Shown piece after piece: positions 17,448 through 27,800 of a DNA stretch of 64,000 nt. Source of the DNA: Paenibacillus andongensis (GTDB lineage Bacteria; Bacillota; Bacilli; Paenibacillales; NBRC-103111); contig NZ_CP104467.1 in assembly GCF_025369935.1 (NCBI RefSeq), positions 5,835,001 to 5,899,000 of the forward strand, given 5' to 3'. Made by a program: the position numbers and the translations under genes. The stretch's first letter is position 1, and every line of letters begins with the position of its first letter. A model generated the notes under the pieces. That model worked only from the letters and a program-made list of their open reading frames with translations. It did not search any database and was not told the DNA's origin.

Positions 17448-17891
17448 TCATGCAGGTTGTTGAACCATTAGTTTACTGACAAGTTTGCCCACGAACTTTG
17501 GTAAAAAGAAGTTTAATACGAAAACGATGATGAGAGCTATGCGCCACGCGCCCGTCCAATGACTCACGAAATATGGAACGATACCATTCATGGCAAAAGC
17601 CGTTAAAGCAAAGGAGAGGATAAATGTCATAATGAGCGTTATTACAAAAATATAGACAATTTGAGCTTTTCTGAATCTATTCGCAAATTTACGGATTTGG
17701 GCAGGTAAGAAAAGGTTTAGTCCGAATGCGATCACAAAAGCGACTCCCCAATCTTTCATCCAGTCATTAACAAAATGTGGAATATAGCCTCCTTCAAGTA
17801 CGTAAGTCATAATTCCAGACATGATGAACGTCATAATCAATGACATCAAGGATACAAAAGTAAGTTGACGATATTTAGGATTGATTCTCAT
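17448..17891 (-). CDS. DUF2798 tandem-repeat membrane protein
   Basis: A 147-residue protein made of two similar halves (about 5-70 and 75-142), each with two hydrophobic helices and a LMSLIMTFIMSG-like or LIMTFILSFALT-like first helix followed by a W-rich turn and a NLFLP or NFFLP second helix. This is the DUF2798 pattern, of unknown function. The ATG is preceded by an AAAGGAG site 8 bases away. It is a single gene with its own terminator. Confidence 0.85.
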   Translation of the reverse strand: MRINPKYRQLTFVSLMSLIMTFIMSGIMTYVLEGGYIPHFVNDWMKDWGVAFVIAFGLNLFLPAQIRKFANRFRKAQIVYIFVITLIMTFILSFALTAFAMNGIVPYFVSHWTGAWRIALIIVFVLNFFLPKFVGKLVSKLMVQQPA

Positions 17892-18206
17892 TCTAAAAAA
17901 CTCCTTTGATAGTTAGATTTATTTTTTCTTTATTATGAACCTACTATAACTCCTGAATAAACAAAAATCAAGTGACAGTTTTCGTTTTTTGTTATTAATT
18001 TTAAATGGTCTCCTCGATGTTGAAAAGATGTATATGTATGAGTATATTCTTGGTTAGTCAAATAGGCTCCAGCGATGAACCATGTTGTAAATACTGCAAC
18101 AATTTACACGCCAAATGGCGCGGTCTTCAAACCGATGCTGAAAAAAAGAACCCGGCAAACCGCGATGCCATTGAAATAGCCCACTTTTTTAATACCAATA
18201 AAACAG

Positions 18207-18245
18207 AAAAAAACGAGCCTCTAGAATCGCTTCTAGTGCTCGTTT
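18207..18245 (-). terminator. Terminator-like hairpin downstream of the DeoR remnant
   Basis: AAACGAGC/GCTCGTTT stem with an inner CTAGAA/TTCTAG stem and a T-run on the minus strand. The surrounding 17892-18341 interval shows no believable gene on either strand. Confidence 0.7.
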
Positions 18246-18341
18246 CGTATTCCGGGAGTCATATTTATACGTCCTAAATTTTTTCTCTATAAACTTTACT
18301 TTTTCAGCGGCCTCCAAACTGCCAGGTTCTTCTTATTAACT

Positions 18342-18846
18342 TTATTGAGCTGCGATCCAAGTCACATCTTTTTTGACTAAATAATCTTCCTATTCTTTTG
18401 GCGCAGCGGCGTCACTCATAATAATATCAATCTCTATTAAGTCAGCAATTTTATAAAATTGCACGAGACCAAACTTCGATTGATCGGACAGAACAATACT
18501 TTGCTTGGCATTTTTAATGAATTGCCTAGTCAATTGACCTTTCTCTTCATCGAAGCCTGTTATGCCTTTCTCAACCGTCAACAGAGAGGAAAGCTTTATC
18601 CGCATAAAAGTTTTCCACCATCTTCTCAGCCAGTGAACCGGTAACCCGAGAATGCATGGAATTCACCTTGCCTCCAAGCAAATAGATGTCGCCCGAGTAC
18701 AACTCTTTGTTTTTATAGTCAATCAATAAGTACAAGGCAGGAATTGAAGTGGTTAGAACGGTAAGGTTCTTTTTATTCAGCAAATAATCAATCATATGCA
18801 GAGTCGTTGTTCCGTCATTAATGAAGATTACGGTTGACTTCCTTTT
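18342..18846 (-). pseudogene. Decayed DeoR-family sugar regulator (C-terminal domain only)
   Basis: Translation of the minus strand gives the DeoR effector domain in pieces: FINDGTTTLHM, then LTVLTTS, LLGGKVN and FYADKAFLSVDG, a frame change near 18575, then KGITGFDEEKGQLTR and AKQSIVLSDQSKFG, an in-frame TAG near 18388, and the tail EDYLVKKDVTWIAAQ ending at 18342. The N-terminal winged helix is absent. With truncation, frameshift and stop codon together this is a pseudogene. It lies divergently beside the HAD phosphatase, which it may once have regulated. Confidence 0.85.
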
Positions 18847-18893
18847 ATTTATGAAGCAAATTATGTATAGGACATAGGGGAGGATTATGGATA

Positions 18894-19688
18894 ATGAAAC
18901 CTATCAAAGCGATTATTTTTGATTTAGACAATACGTTATTGTGGGATGAACAAAGTATACATGAAGCATTTCAAGAAACATGCCGCGCAGCTTCCGAGTC
19001 CGTCAATGTGGATCCTGCAGCACTTGAAATTGCAGTTCGCGAGTCATCTGAACACCTTTTTCGTACCATGGCCTGTTATGAATTTGCCAAAATGATTGAG
19101 GTTACTCACTTGGAAGCACTCTGGGGACGCTTCGATTCGAAAGGGCATCCATCCTTTCTGGAGCTGGAACAGTTCGCCCCCATCTATCAGAAGGAATCGT
19201 GGATGCAAGGCTTACGTACATTGGGAATCGATGATCCCCAATTAGGCAAAGTGCTTGCCGAGCGATTTGCTCGTGAGCGAAGAGAGCGTCCCTTGGTGTA
19301 TGAGACTACTTTCGAGGTCTTGAATGCTCTGCATCACAATTATCAGCTGCTGCTAATGACGAACGGCGCTCCTGACTTGCAGCAAGAAAAAGTAGACAGT
19401 ATTCCTGGCTTAGCAGCTTACTTTGATCATATTCTTATATCCGGCTCCTTCGGCAAAGGGAAACCTGATCCGACTATTTTTGAGCATGCTCTGAGTCTCC
19501 TTGGTACCACCGTGGAAGAAACCATCATGGTTGGCGATAATTTAGATACAGATATTAAAGGTGCGTTAGGCGTTGGCATGCGGAACGTTTGGATCAATCA
19601 TCATAACCGAACAGCGCCGATTGACAATCGCCCAAGTTATGAGATCGCTACATTACCTGAATTGCTGGGTATTTTGAAACCGGCGTAG
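18894..19688 (+). CDS. HAD-superfamily hydrolase (phosphatase)
   Basis: The 264-residue protein has all four HAD motifs: FDLDNT (nucleophile Asp10, Asp12), LLMTNGAP, the Lys of GKGKPDP, and VGDNLDTD. A helical cap lies between residues 15 and 115, giving a C1-type phosphatase of the phosphoglycolate-phosphatase/YsaA kind; the substrate is not determinable. A GGGGAGG site lies about 12 bases before the ATG. A slightly better spaced ATG seven bases earlier is out of frame and yields only an 11-codon peptide. Confidence 0.88.
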   Translation: MKPIKAIIFDLDNTLLWDEQSIHEAFQETCRAASESVNVDPAALEIAVRESSEHLFRTMACYEFAKMIEVTHLEALWGRFDSKGHPSFLELEQFAPIYQKESWMQGLRTLGIDDPQLGKVLAERFARERRERPLVYETTFEVLNALHHNYQLLLMTNGAPDLQQEKVDSIPGLAAYFDHILISGSFGKGKPDPTIFEHALSLLGTTVEETIMVGDNLDTDIKGALGVGMRNVWINHHNRTAPIDNRPSYEIATLPELLGILKPA

Positions 19689-20036
19689 TGCTAACGAAGG
19701 AATGCAAACAAATAAACAGACGTTTGGTTAAATGAATAAGGTCGTGCTGCCTCAATAGAAGGCTAGGAGGAGAATACCATTGCATAATGTCCAATGGAAT
19801 GATGTTTTCACGAATAGCATGAAATCCATTGTATTTGCTCCAATGGATTTATTACGAATACGATTATCGCTCAGCAGCTCTTTGGAACCCTGATTTCGGT
19901 CCCAGGCATATACTTCTTGAATGTAAGGCGGGATCTGGGCAGAAATTGTTGCACTATTTACAATTTGTAGCTAAAGATGATAAACAGGGGAACATTCGAT
20001 ACCCCAGGACCCAAAACATTTTTGTGACATAAAAAA
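19689..20036. other. Gap without a convincing gene
   Basis: A strong AGGAGGAG site near 19767 leads into a TTG-initiated frame of only 37 codons, and another frame continues for about 67 codons to 20032. Together they could be a small frameshifted gene, but no family was recognised and nothing can be claimed beyond that. Confidence 0.3.
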
Positions 20037-20065
20037 GAGCCTATCGATCATTCTTCGACAGGCTC
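20037..20065 (-). terminator. Terminator of the DUF975 gene
   Basis: GAGCCTATCGA pairs with TCGACAGGCTC (one mismatch); six Ts follow on the minus strand. Confidence 0.8.
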
Positions 20066-20088
20066 CTTCTTGCAATTTCCCTCACAAG

Positions 20089-20844
20089 CTAAACATAAGG
20101 CAAATTCAACTCTGCACTGCTGCTTAACCCATCATGCAACGCCTGCCTACGAAGAACCAAGTAAAGCTCCGCTTTGGTTGAGTTATAGTAAGGCAGTACG
20201 AATAAAACACCTATTCCCAGTGCTATCGTTCCTAGAAGAAACCAACCTATAAAGGAAAGATCCAACACAAACATTTTCCACTTTTGCCCGCGTGTCATTT
20301 GATTGCTTAGATCAACAGCTCTCTTCATCCCAATCCCTGGATTATCCGCTAAAATATAAGGCGTCATGCTGTATGCATACGACTTCACGATACCTGGAAT
20401 AAAGAGCAGCAAAAACCATAAAAAATTAAGTAAGCCGCTCCAAAACATACCTTTAACAATTGCTAAGTAATTGCCTTTTGTAAACGAATAAACGAGATAG
20501 TTCATGTTTACATCATCTTGTGCAGCCTGTTTAAAATATTGCTGTACGCTCACTGTTAGCGGAGACACAACGAAGATATTAAAAGCTAACGCCACTAGTC
20601 CAATCACGACTGCCAAGAAAGCAAAGATAAGGATAATAGCAAGACCCGCTCCATCGGAGACATCGCCCATCCCGCCACTAAGCCCAGGAAGACTCATCGA
20701 AGTACTTCCACCCGAATTAAATGAGCAGCTTGATACCCCGCCACTAACTACAGCCAATACCAAACTAACCAGAAATGCTTTCCAATACGATGTCCGCAGA
20801 ACGTTTTTGGCTCTGTTTTTTAAATCCCTACGCGTCCAATACAC
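20089..20844 (-). CDS. DUF975-family membrane protein
   Basis: About 251 residues. It opens with WTRRDLKNRAKNVL, the basic amphipathic start of DUF975 proteins, followed by five or six hydrophobic helices and the family segments MTPYILADNPGIG and AVDLSNQMTRGQKW. The GTG at 20844 is chosen because AGGGGG stands 6-7 bases upstream; the longer frame has no ribosome site. A Gly/Ser-rich external loop sits at about residues 36-60. Function is unknown. It is monocistronic with a good terminator. Confidence 0.88.
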   Translation of the reverse strand: MYWTRRDLKNRAKNVLRTSYWKAFLVSLVLAVVSGGVSSCSFNSGGSTSMSLPGLSGGMGDVSDGAGLAIILIFAFLAVVIGLVALAFNIFVVSPLTVSVQQYFKQAAQDDVNMNYLVYSFTKGNYLAIVKGMFWSGLLNFLWFLLLFIPGIVKSYAYSMTPYILADNPGIGMKRAVDLSNQMTRGQKWKMFVLDLSFIGWFLLGTIALGIGVLFVLPYYNSTKAELYLVLRRQALHDGLSSSAELNLPYV

Positions 20845-20939
20845 GTTATTTCCCCCTATACTTACTATATTTACCACCACCTATCGTACCGCAGAAACCA
20901 GAAAAGCGGAATAGCCCCAGGACATTCCGCCATTCCTCT

Positions 20940-22514
20940 TTATTTCAGCAGCTTTTGGGCGACGATATACCCCGAGCCTCCATTGATCCCGTGTCCTGGC
21001 CAAGTTGCCGCACCCAACATATATACGTTCGGAATTTCAGTTTGATGACTCGGCTGCCCTGGTAGGGGACGAAACAGGTAGCTTTGCGCCAAATCATGGG
21101 CCCCGCCATACGGATCACCTGGACCAGAATTAGGATTGAATCTGGCAATCGTGTCTGGCGTAACAACGGCATGGCCAATAATGGCACTAGGAATATTAGG
21201 GATATGCTTGCCTACAATCGAAAGTACTCGCTCAGTGAAACGCTCTGTTAGCTCCGGTGTCCAACTGCCATCCCCAACATCGATAAGAGCAGCGGCATCG
21301 CCGCGAGGACGGCAAGGTACCTCGAGCACCTGAATACGCATGATTGCCTTTCCTTCAGGCGCTCGTAATGGATCCAGATTGGTGGAACAATCGACAGTAA
21401 AAGTCGGCTTGGCTGGAAGCAAATCCGCCATACCCTGTGCTATGGCCTGCGTGAATCCATCGAGCCCATCCGTTAAATGCGGCTGACCGATCCTGGCAAA
21501 TCGAGCATCTGGCCATTGCGGCGGTTCACTCAGAGCGAGATGGATCTGCACACAGCCCCTGCCATAGCGGAACCGCCTCGCTTGTTCGCGCAGCGGAGGA
21601 CTAATCTCAGCCTCAGCCAAAAGTGAGAGGTATAGCCGATCTGGACTTGTTGAGGCAACGACGGCTTGCTTCGCCCGAAATTCCTCCCCCTTCGAAGTCC
21701 GCACACCAACTGCACGTCCATTTTTCACTACAATTCGTTCCGCTTCCTGTTCCGTGAGAATGATACCACCTTGATCCTGAATGAGCTTGGCAAGTGCTTG
21801 AGCAAGTTTTTCACTTCCACCTTCGGGAATCGGCATTCCCCCACCCATTAATGCCATTGCTGTGAGAGGTACCCAAATCCCGCTGCCAACTTCATCAGGC
21901 GTACGCCCAAGATGAGATACCCACGGCGCCAGCATAGCCCGGAGTACAGGTGATTGAAAGGAACTTACAGTATTACGCGCGGTCGAGAAGATGGATGCCG
22001 CAAATTCGGAGTATCCTTTACTTCCCTTATTATGTAAAAGTTTCTCGATGATAGCTGAGGCTTTGGAGCGTGATAGATCCAAATTGAATAGAGCAAAAAC
22101 ATCCCCTGCATAAGGATTAAATGCCTCGAACATGGCCGCTAAAGCAGCTCCATCTCCAGGAGCAAGACGTTCTGCCTCTGCAATTAACGACTCAAATGAT
22201 CGTGAGAATACAGCCGTTTGCCCATCCTCCATGGAGACTCCAGTTGGCAGGTCCGTGTTTAAGTAACGTAATCCGCGAGCCACAAGAGCTTCACCAAGAT
22301 CCGCATAGGCAGGGCCTGTCAATAGAAGAGGGTGTGCCGCAGCATAGACATCATGCTTAAAGCCCGGTAAAGTAAGCTCTTCCGTACGCAGGAAACCGCC
22401 TGGACGATCATTTTTCTCCAGAACGAGTACGCTCCTCCCAGCGCGTGTTAAATAGGCAGCCGTAATTAATGCATTGTGGCCACTCCCGATTAGGATGACA
22501 TCAAACGTTTTCAA
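20940..22514 (-). CDS. FAD-dependent oxidoreductase, phytoene-desaturase (CrtI)-like
   Basis: About 524 residues. The N-terminal dinucleotide fold shows IGSGHNALITAAYLTRAG, then the flavin contact VLEKNDRPGG, and the C-terminal FAD segment PNVYMLGAATWPGHGINGGSGY. The length and GGFLRTEELTLPGFKHD match CrtI/NAD(P)/FAD-dependent oxidoreductases of the amine-oxidase superfamily. No carotenoid genes are nearby, so a carotenoid role is not supported and the substrate is open. The TTG at 22514, 9 bases after GAGGAGG, is the best start; the longer frame from 22604 has a non-family N terminus. Confidence 0.85.
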   Translation of the reverse strand: MKTFDVILIGSGHNALITAAYLTRAGRSVLVLEKNDRPGGFLRTEELTLPGFKHDVYAAAHPLLLTGPAYADLGEALVARGLRYLNTDLPTGVSMEDGQTAVFSRSFESLIAEAERLAPGDGAALAAMFEAFNPYAGDVFALFNLDLSRSKASAIIEKLLHNKGSKGYSEFAASIFSTARNTVSSFQSPVLRAMLAPWVSHLGRTPDEVGSGIWVPLTAMALMGGGMPIPEGGSEKLAQALAKLIQDQGGIILTEQEAERIVVKNGRAVGVRTSKGEEFRAKQAVVASTSPDRLYLSLLAEAEISPPLREQARRFRYGRGCVQIHLALSEPPQWPDARFARIGQPHLTDGLDGFTQAIAQGMADLLPAKPTFTVDCSTNLDPLRAPEGKAIMRIQVLEVPCRPRGDAAALIDVGDGSWTPELTERFTERVLSIVGKHIPNIPSAIIGHAVVTPDTIARFNPNSGPGDPYGGAHDLAQSYLFRPLPGQPSHQTEIPNVYMLGAATWPGHGINGGSGYIVAQKLLK

Positions 22515-22668
22515 CTCCCATTCCCTCCTCACAATGACTTCCATCATGGTTAATACTAACCTAATGGCTGTGAGAGGTTTGCCTCTTCTTGTCGACAGAT
22601 CCAATCCTATTTAAATTCGTCATTTTAATAGGTTATAATAGTTTTATCTTAAAATAAGAGGGACAGAT

Positions 22669-22857
22669 ATGACGGAATTACAACGTATCAACTGCATGAA
22701 ATGCCAACATTTCTACATGACTTGGGATGCCAATTTCCCTAGAGGCTGCAAAGCATACGGCTTCAAAACACAGAAATTGCCCAGTCTTCGTGTACTTTCT
22801 TCTTCAGGCAAGCCCTGTATGAATTTTGAACCGAAAGCAGATTCCAAACAGAAGTAA
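22669..22857 (+). CDS. Small conserved cysteine-rich protein
   Basis: A 62-residue protein with a CxxC pair (Cys9, Cys12) and two more cysteines (Cys27 and Cys50), and the pattern FYMTWDANFPRGCKAYGFKT in the centre. The four cysteines could bind one metal ion. Similar short proteins are widespread in Firmicutes and are sometimes named uracil-DNA glycosylase without support; that name is not used here. An AAGAGGGA ribosome site precedes the ATG. Confidence 0.8.
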   Translation: MTELQRINCMKCQHFYMTWDANFPRGCKAYGFKTQKLPSLRVLSSSGKPCMNFEPKADSKQK

Positions 22858-22861
22858 TGAG

Positions 22862-22893
22862 AAAAAAAGAGCCACCCTAGGGCGCCTCCGGCT
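22862..22893 (-). terminator. Terminator of the dioxygenase-like gene
   Basis: AGCC/GGCT outer stem with a CCCTAGGG core and seven Ts on the minus strand. The stem is imperfect. Confidence 0.5.
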
Positions 22894-22901
22894 TCCTTCT
22901 A

Positions 22902-23675
22902 TTAGATAATTTTAAAATCAGGTTTCACCTTCGTGAAATTCGGATTTTTCCCGCTAACCATCAGGCCCATTCCCCAGTCAAAATGCGTATTTTCGGTCGG
23001 AAAATCACTGGCATCGCGGTATTGGAACAATACATTCCTTCTTGTTCTAGAGCTCTTATTCGACTCTGATCCGTGAATGGTCAAGTAATTGAAGAACAGA
23101 ACATCGCCCGCTTCAGCCACGCAAGGCGTCCCCTCTTTAATCGGATATTCCTTATGATTCAAATAATGGGAGCCAACATGCGGCAAGGAGCCGGTGCGAT
23201 GCGATCCTGGGATGACACGCAGGCAGCCGTTCTCCTCATCGGCATGATCCAGATGCACACTTGCAGCTAGCATGGTGTGTTTTTCGTGCGGAAAATAAGG
23301 GTAATCTTGATGCATCGGGAAAGCAGCGCCATTTTCTGGCGGTTTAACGAGCATTTTGGAATGGTGCAGCTGCACGTTAGGACCAATAATCTGCGTCAGC
23401 ACAGCAGCCATATTCGGATGAATCACAGCTCGCATAAATGCGGCATCGTGATAATGCACATCATGAAAGCCTTTTAAGACAAGCTTTTTCAGCTCCGCTG
23501 CTGGAAGAAAGTCCCCCTGCCATTGTGAATTATGATCAGCCTTTGATTGTGCAGCACGGCTAATGATCCCCTCTACGCCTTGTCTCATTTCTTCAACTTC
23601 CTGTTGATTGAAAACTCCCTTAACGAGTAAATACCCATTTTCTTTATAAAATTCTACCTCTTTTTGTTCGATCAC
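22902..23675 (-). CDS. Phytanoyl-CoA dioxygenase (PhyH)-family protein
   Basis: About 257 residues. The Fe(II)/2-oxoglutarate signature is visible: HQD (MHQDYPYFP) as the HxD pair, the distal His in LTIHGSES, and an Arg further on (RRNVLFQYRD) suited to bind 2-oxoglutarate. The GTG at 23675 lies 8 bases after GGAGG and is preferred over the ATG that itself contains that site. The family hydroxylates varied small molecules; no substrate can be read. It is divergent from an AraC regulator, an arrangement repeated at 56-58 kb. Confidence 0.87.
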   Translation of the reverse strand: MIEQKEVEFYKENGYLLVKGVFNQQEVEEMRQGVEGIISRAAQSKADHNSQWQGDFLPAAELKKLVLKGFHDVHYHDAAFMRAVIHPNMAAVLTQIIGPNVQLHHSKMLVKPPENGAAFPMHQDYPYFPHEKHTMLAASVHLDHADEENGCLRVIPGSHRTGSLPHVGSHYLNHKEYPIKEGTPCVAEAGDVLFFNYLTIHGSESNKSSRTRRNVLFQYRDASDFPTENTHFDWGMGLMVSGKNPNFTKVKPDFKII

Positions 23676-23815
23676 AGGCCATTCCTCCATTTATCTCGTT
23701 GATATTTAATCGCTTTCTTATTTATAATTATAGGAAAACGAATGGCATTTTGTCTTTTTCTCCAGCGGACACCTTTTTGCAGAATAAGGACATTTCAATA
23801 TAAAGGATGAAGCCT

Positions 23816-24685
23816 ATGTATCTATGTAAAGAAACTGATTCCATGCTTAATGATGTCCTGAACGTCATTCATGGACCAGCCGCTTGCTTCAAAATTCAAT
23901 ATTGGGGAATTAACCCTTGCCTGTTTGATAATCAGCCCCATAAGCATTCTTTCTTTGAGGTTTGTTATATCTTGGGTGGTGAGGGTGAGTATACGGAAAA
24001 AGGTGTTGTCTATTCACTCAGAGCAGGTACACACTTTTGTTCGAGACCGGGGATTAATCATCAAATTCGTACGAAAAATGGCTTATTTATTGTTTATGTT
24101 GCATTCGAATTAGATGAAACACTGAGCGACGATACGATGCGTGAAGCCTTCAGCGATCTAGCTGAACATGCCGAGGTTTGCATTCATGAAGCCGACAATC
24201 ACCCAACTGCCCATTTGTGGAAGTCACTCTTGATTCAAGAAGGGAAGGGGAGCCTGCCGCCTGCTGCGATTCCCTCGCTTGCCTACGCGCTGCTAGTTTC
24301 CTTTCTGGCATTATTCGGAAAAGATATGACGAAACCTTATTTTCACCGTAAAAATACACATATTCTGCTGCAGCGTGCCAAGCTTTATATCCGCGATAAC
24401 TTATCCCAGCCTCTTCAACTTGGACATATCGCTGGCTACCTCAACGTCTCCGAACGTCATCTATCACGCTTGTTCTCAGAGGGCATACATGAGACTTTTA
24501 CAGACTTCATTCGAAGTGAACGCATACGCCAAGCAGCCCACCTGCTTCTGACAAGCGAGCTTTCCATTAAAGAAATTGCCGAAGTGACCGGCTTTTCTTC
24601 TGTCCATTATTTTTCTCGTACCTTTATGGAAGAAAAGAAGCTGCCACCAGGCAAGTTCCGACAGCAGGAGAAGAATCGTTTGTGA
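23816..24685 (+). CDS. AraC-family regulator, divergent from the PhyH-family gene
   Basis: About 289 residues: an N-terminal cupin (HKHSFFEVCYIL with the GTHFCSRPGINHQI strand) and a C-terminal double helix-turn-helix (LQLGHIAGYLNVSERHLSRLF and IKEIAEVTGFSSVHYFSRTF). The ATG at 23816 is about 7 bases from AAAGGAT; another ATG nine bases earlier overlaps the site. It most likely senses a small molecule and controls the divergent dioxygenase gene across the 140-bp shared region. Confidence 0.88.
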   Translation: MYLCKETDSMLNDVLNVIHGPAACFKIQYWGINPCLFDNQPHKHSFFEVCYILGGEGEYTEKGVVYSLRAGTHFCSRPGINHQIRTKNGLFIVYVAFELDETLSDDTMREAFSDLAEHAEVCIHEADNHPTAHLWKSLLIQEGKGSLPPAAIPSLAYALLVSFLALFGKDMTKPYFHRKNTHILLQRAKLYIRDNLSQPLQLGHIAGYLNVSERHLSRLFSEGIHETFTDFIRSERIRQAAHLLLTSELSIKEIAEVTGFSSVHYFSRTFMEEKKLPPGKFRQQEKNRL

Positions 24686-24718
24686 TGCATTTTCATGCAC
24701 AACTGTTGATTTATAGCA

Positions 24719-24769
24719 AAAAAGGGACTATCCTCCGGCAATCATTCATGCCTGCGGATAGTCCCTTTT
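24719..24769. terminator. Bidirectional terminator between the AraC and SLH genes
   Basis: AAAGGGACTATCC/GGATAGTCCCTTT stem with an additional CCGGCA/TGCCTGCGG inner pairing; T-runs on both strands. Confidence 0.9.
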
Positions 24770-24844
24770 CCATTCGTTTATCTGAAATTTTTGTTGCCGC
24801 CGATCAGTTTGGCGCTCAACGACAGCAGCCCCGCATCAGAACTA

Positions 24845-27800
24845 TTACGGTTTCGCTGTTAAAGCTCTGAGAATGACCGTGACCGCTTCGGCGCGGGTAG
24901 TGTTCACTTTCGGTTTCACTGTGCCGTCTTCATAACCATTGATCAAGCCTTTGGCTATCGCCGTTGCAAGAGCCGAACGTGCCCAGTCGGATATATCGGC
25001 GCTGTCCGGGAAGTTGATGCTCTTGTCTGTCGCAGCCAGCTTGGCGGCACGAACAACGATTGCCGCCATTTGCTCGCGGGTAATGAGATCGTCCGGCCCA
25101 AAACTGTTGTCGCTATATCCGGCAACAATACCTGCCGCTGCGGCAGTCGCAATCGCGCTCTTGGCCCAATGAGTTTCCGTATCGGCAAAGGTTTTGCCAT
25201 CTTGCGCCCCAAGATGGAACGCTTTGACGATGACGGTCACGAATTCCGCTCTCGTGATGTTCGCATTCGGCTTAAACGATTTGTCTGTATAGCCGTTAAT
25301 CGCGCTGAGCTTCACCAGTTCCCGCACGTTCGCTTCGGACCAATGCCCCTTGATATCGGCAAAGTCCGTTTCGTTCGTTTGCGGCTGTACGGTCTTCGCT
25401 ATTTCCGATACCAGAACGGCAAATTTCGTAAAATGGCTCACCGATCCGGATGCCGTCACGTTCGCTTCGTCGACTATTTGGCTGTCGAGTGGCACCCATT
25501 TATGGGTTTGTTCGTTCAGCCAATATACGCCTGCCGTCAACTTGGCAAAGTCCACCTTCGTCTTGTCGAAAGGTAGTGTAATAACGACCGGCTTGCTAAA
25601 GTCGCCATCCTTGTCTTTCTTGATCTCGTACACCTCACTTACCAATTGCGAGGCGCTGTTTACGGGCAGAATCGAGGCGTCGCTCACTTTATCTACCGTA
25701 ACTTGAATGTTGCTAGCCATCGATCCGGCCGGAACTTCGATTGTGACTCCGTTCAGCGTTGTCGTCCCCCCGCTGACAGCCGCAATCGTTGCGGAGTTGG
25801 TCGCACCGCCGCCGTAAACCCCGCTGGATCCGGTTTCGCTCGGAGAGTCGACTTTCGTGTAGCTAGCAAATTTGGTAAAGTGCTTCGTCCAAATGACAAG
25901 GTCGCTGCCAACCGTAATTTTGGCGTCTCCGCCTTCGGCAATTTTGTCTGCCGCTGCTTGGGTGTCTGCGGATAACGGCTCTGTAATCTCGGTAAACACG
26001 CCGTTTCGTACGAAGCCCGCCCTTTTGCCCCCTTGGTTCGGGATGAGCAAACGCACCGCTTTGTCGAACGTTAACGATACATCCGTCGATCCGACTTCAA
26101 TAACGGCACTCACGACGCCGCTATTGATCCTTACGCTGCTATTGCTTAACACTTGCGGCAGATTGATCGTGCCGTCCCAATTGGCGGGAGCCATAATTTT
26201 CGTTCCGTCTGGAATCGTTACACTCACATTGCCCAGAGTGGTAGCCGCTTGCACTTCCACTAAAGGGAGCGTCGCTTCTTTGTTCGATCCTACCGTTACC
26301 GATGTGGCCGAAATTTTGGCATTCGTTACACCAGAAGGGACGGTAATGGATACAGGTACAGTCGTCACCTGAATCGGTGTTGTAGAACTAGCTGTTATCA
26401 CTGCGGCTCTAATCACGTTCACAGTGTACGTCTGCGTGGTCTTTCCATCTTGAGCTGTCACTACCACGGTGATCGGATTGATACCCACGTTTAGGCTGAT
26501 AGCCCCCGAAGATAGTCCGCTCGTCACTGCCGTTCGGTTCACCTTCACTGTCGCGTTGCTATCCGATATTGTTGGCGTCACTGTCGCCAACGTTACACCA
26601 TTCGCCACGCTCGCTGTGTAGGAAAATGTCCTCGTATCAAACGATGGACTCAACGTTAGTCCTGATACTGCCATGCTGCTCAGATTCGCATTACTGGATG
26701 CGCTCGGTATTGCGGCTTGAGGTGTTGCGATGACTTCGTTGGAGTAGCCGCTGTTTCCTCTTGCGTTGCTCGCCTTTACCGCGAAGTAATAGGTCGTGCC
26801 GTTCGTCAGCCCCGTGTAGCTGTATGTCGCGCCACTCACTGTCGCTATGGAGGTTAAGTCATAGGAGCCGGAAGCTGTTCCCTTATAGACACTGTAGGTG
26901 ACTGTTTCAGATACACCGTTCCAAGTTAACGCAACTTGCCCATTCCCAGCTATTGCTGTAAGCCCCGTAGGTGCTAGAGGTGCTGAAGAGTTTGCCGCTG
27001 TGACGGTCAACTTGGCTACGCTGCTTGTCGCCGTCGTCGTTTGGCTGCCCGTCGCGCCGCTGTTCGTGTTCGTCACCACGACATAGTAGTATGTCGTTCC
27101 CGCCGCTAACGTCGGCGCTGCATACGATGCGCTCGTTGCTCCGCTGATCGCTGCTCCGCCGCTATTGCTGCTGGCCGTGTTGCTGTACCACTGGTAGCTC
27201 AGCGTTCCGCTGTCACTCACCGTCGCCGCTACGCTCAAACTCGGGCTGCTGTCGCCTTCGTTCACCGTTGCTCCCGTCGGCTGTGTGCCGAAGCTCGGCA
27301 TTGCCGCATTCGTCAGCGCGTTCACCGTTACCGTGGCTACGCTGCTTGTCGCCGTCGCCGTTTGGCTACCCGTTGCGCCGCTGTTCGTGTTCGTCACCAC
27401 GACATAGTAGTATGTCGTTCCTGCCGCTAACGTCGGCGCTGCATACGATGCGCTCGTTGCGCCGCCAATTGCGGTGCCGCCAGTCGTGCTATTCGCCGTG
27501 TTGCTGTACCACTGGTAGCTCAGCGTCCCCCCATCGCTCACCGTAGCTGCTACGCTCAAGGCTGGGCTGCTGCCTCCTTCGTTCACCGTTGCTCCCGCCG
27601 GCTGCGTGCCGATGCTCGGCATGGCCGCGTTTCTCAGCGCGTTCACCGTTACCGTGGCTACGCTGCTTGTCGCCGTCGCCGTTTGGCTACCCGTTGCGCC
27701 GCTGTTCGTGTTCGTCACCACGACATAGTAGTATGTCGTTCCCGCCGTTGTCGTCGGCGCTGCATACGATGCGCTCGTTGCGCCGCTGATCAATGCTCCA

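Noticed and set aside
18005-18277. A 90-codon plus-strand frame starting near the DUF2798 promoter region
   Set aside because: No ribosome site, it runs through a terminator hairpin and has no family-like pattern.
20940-22514. Calling the CrtI-like protein a carotenoid desaturase
   Set aside because: No phytoene synthase or other carotenoid genes nearby, and the fold serves many other substrates.
22669-22857. Naming the Cys-rich 62-residue protein a uracil-DNA glycosylase
   Set aside because: It is far too short and has none of the glycosylase motifs.
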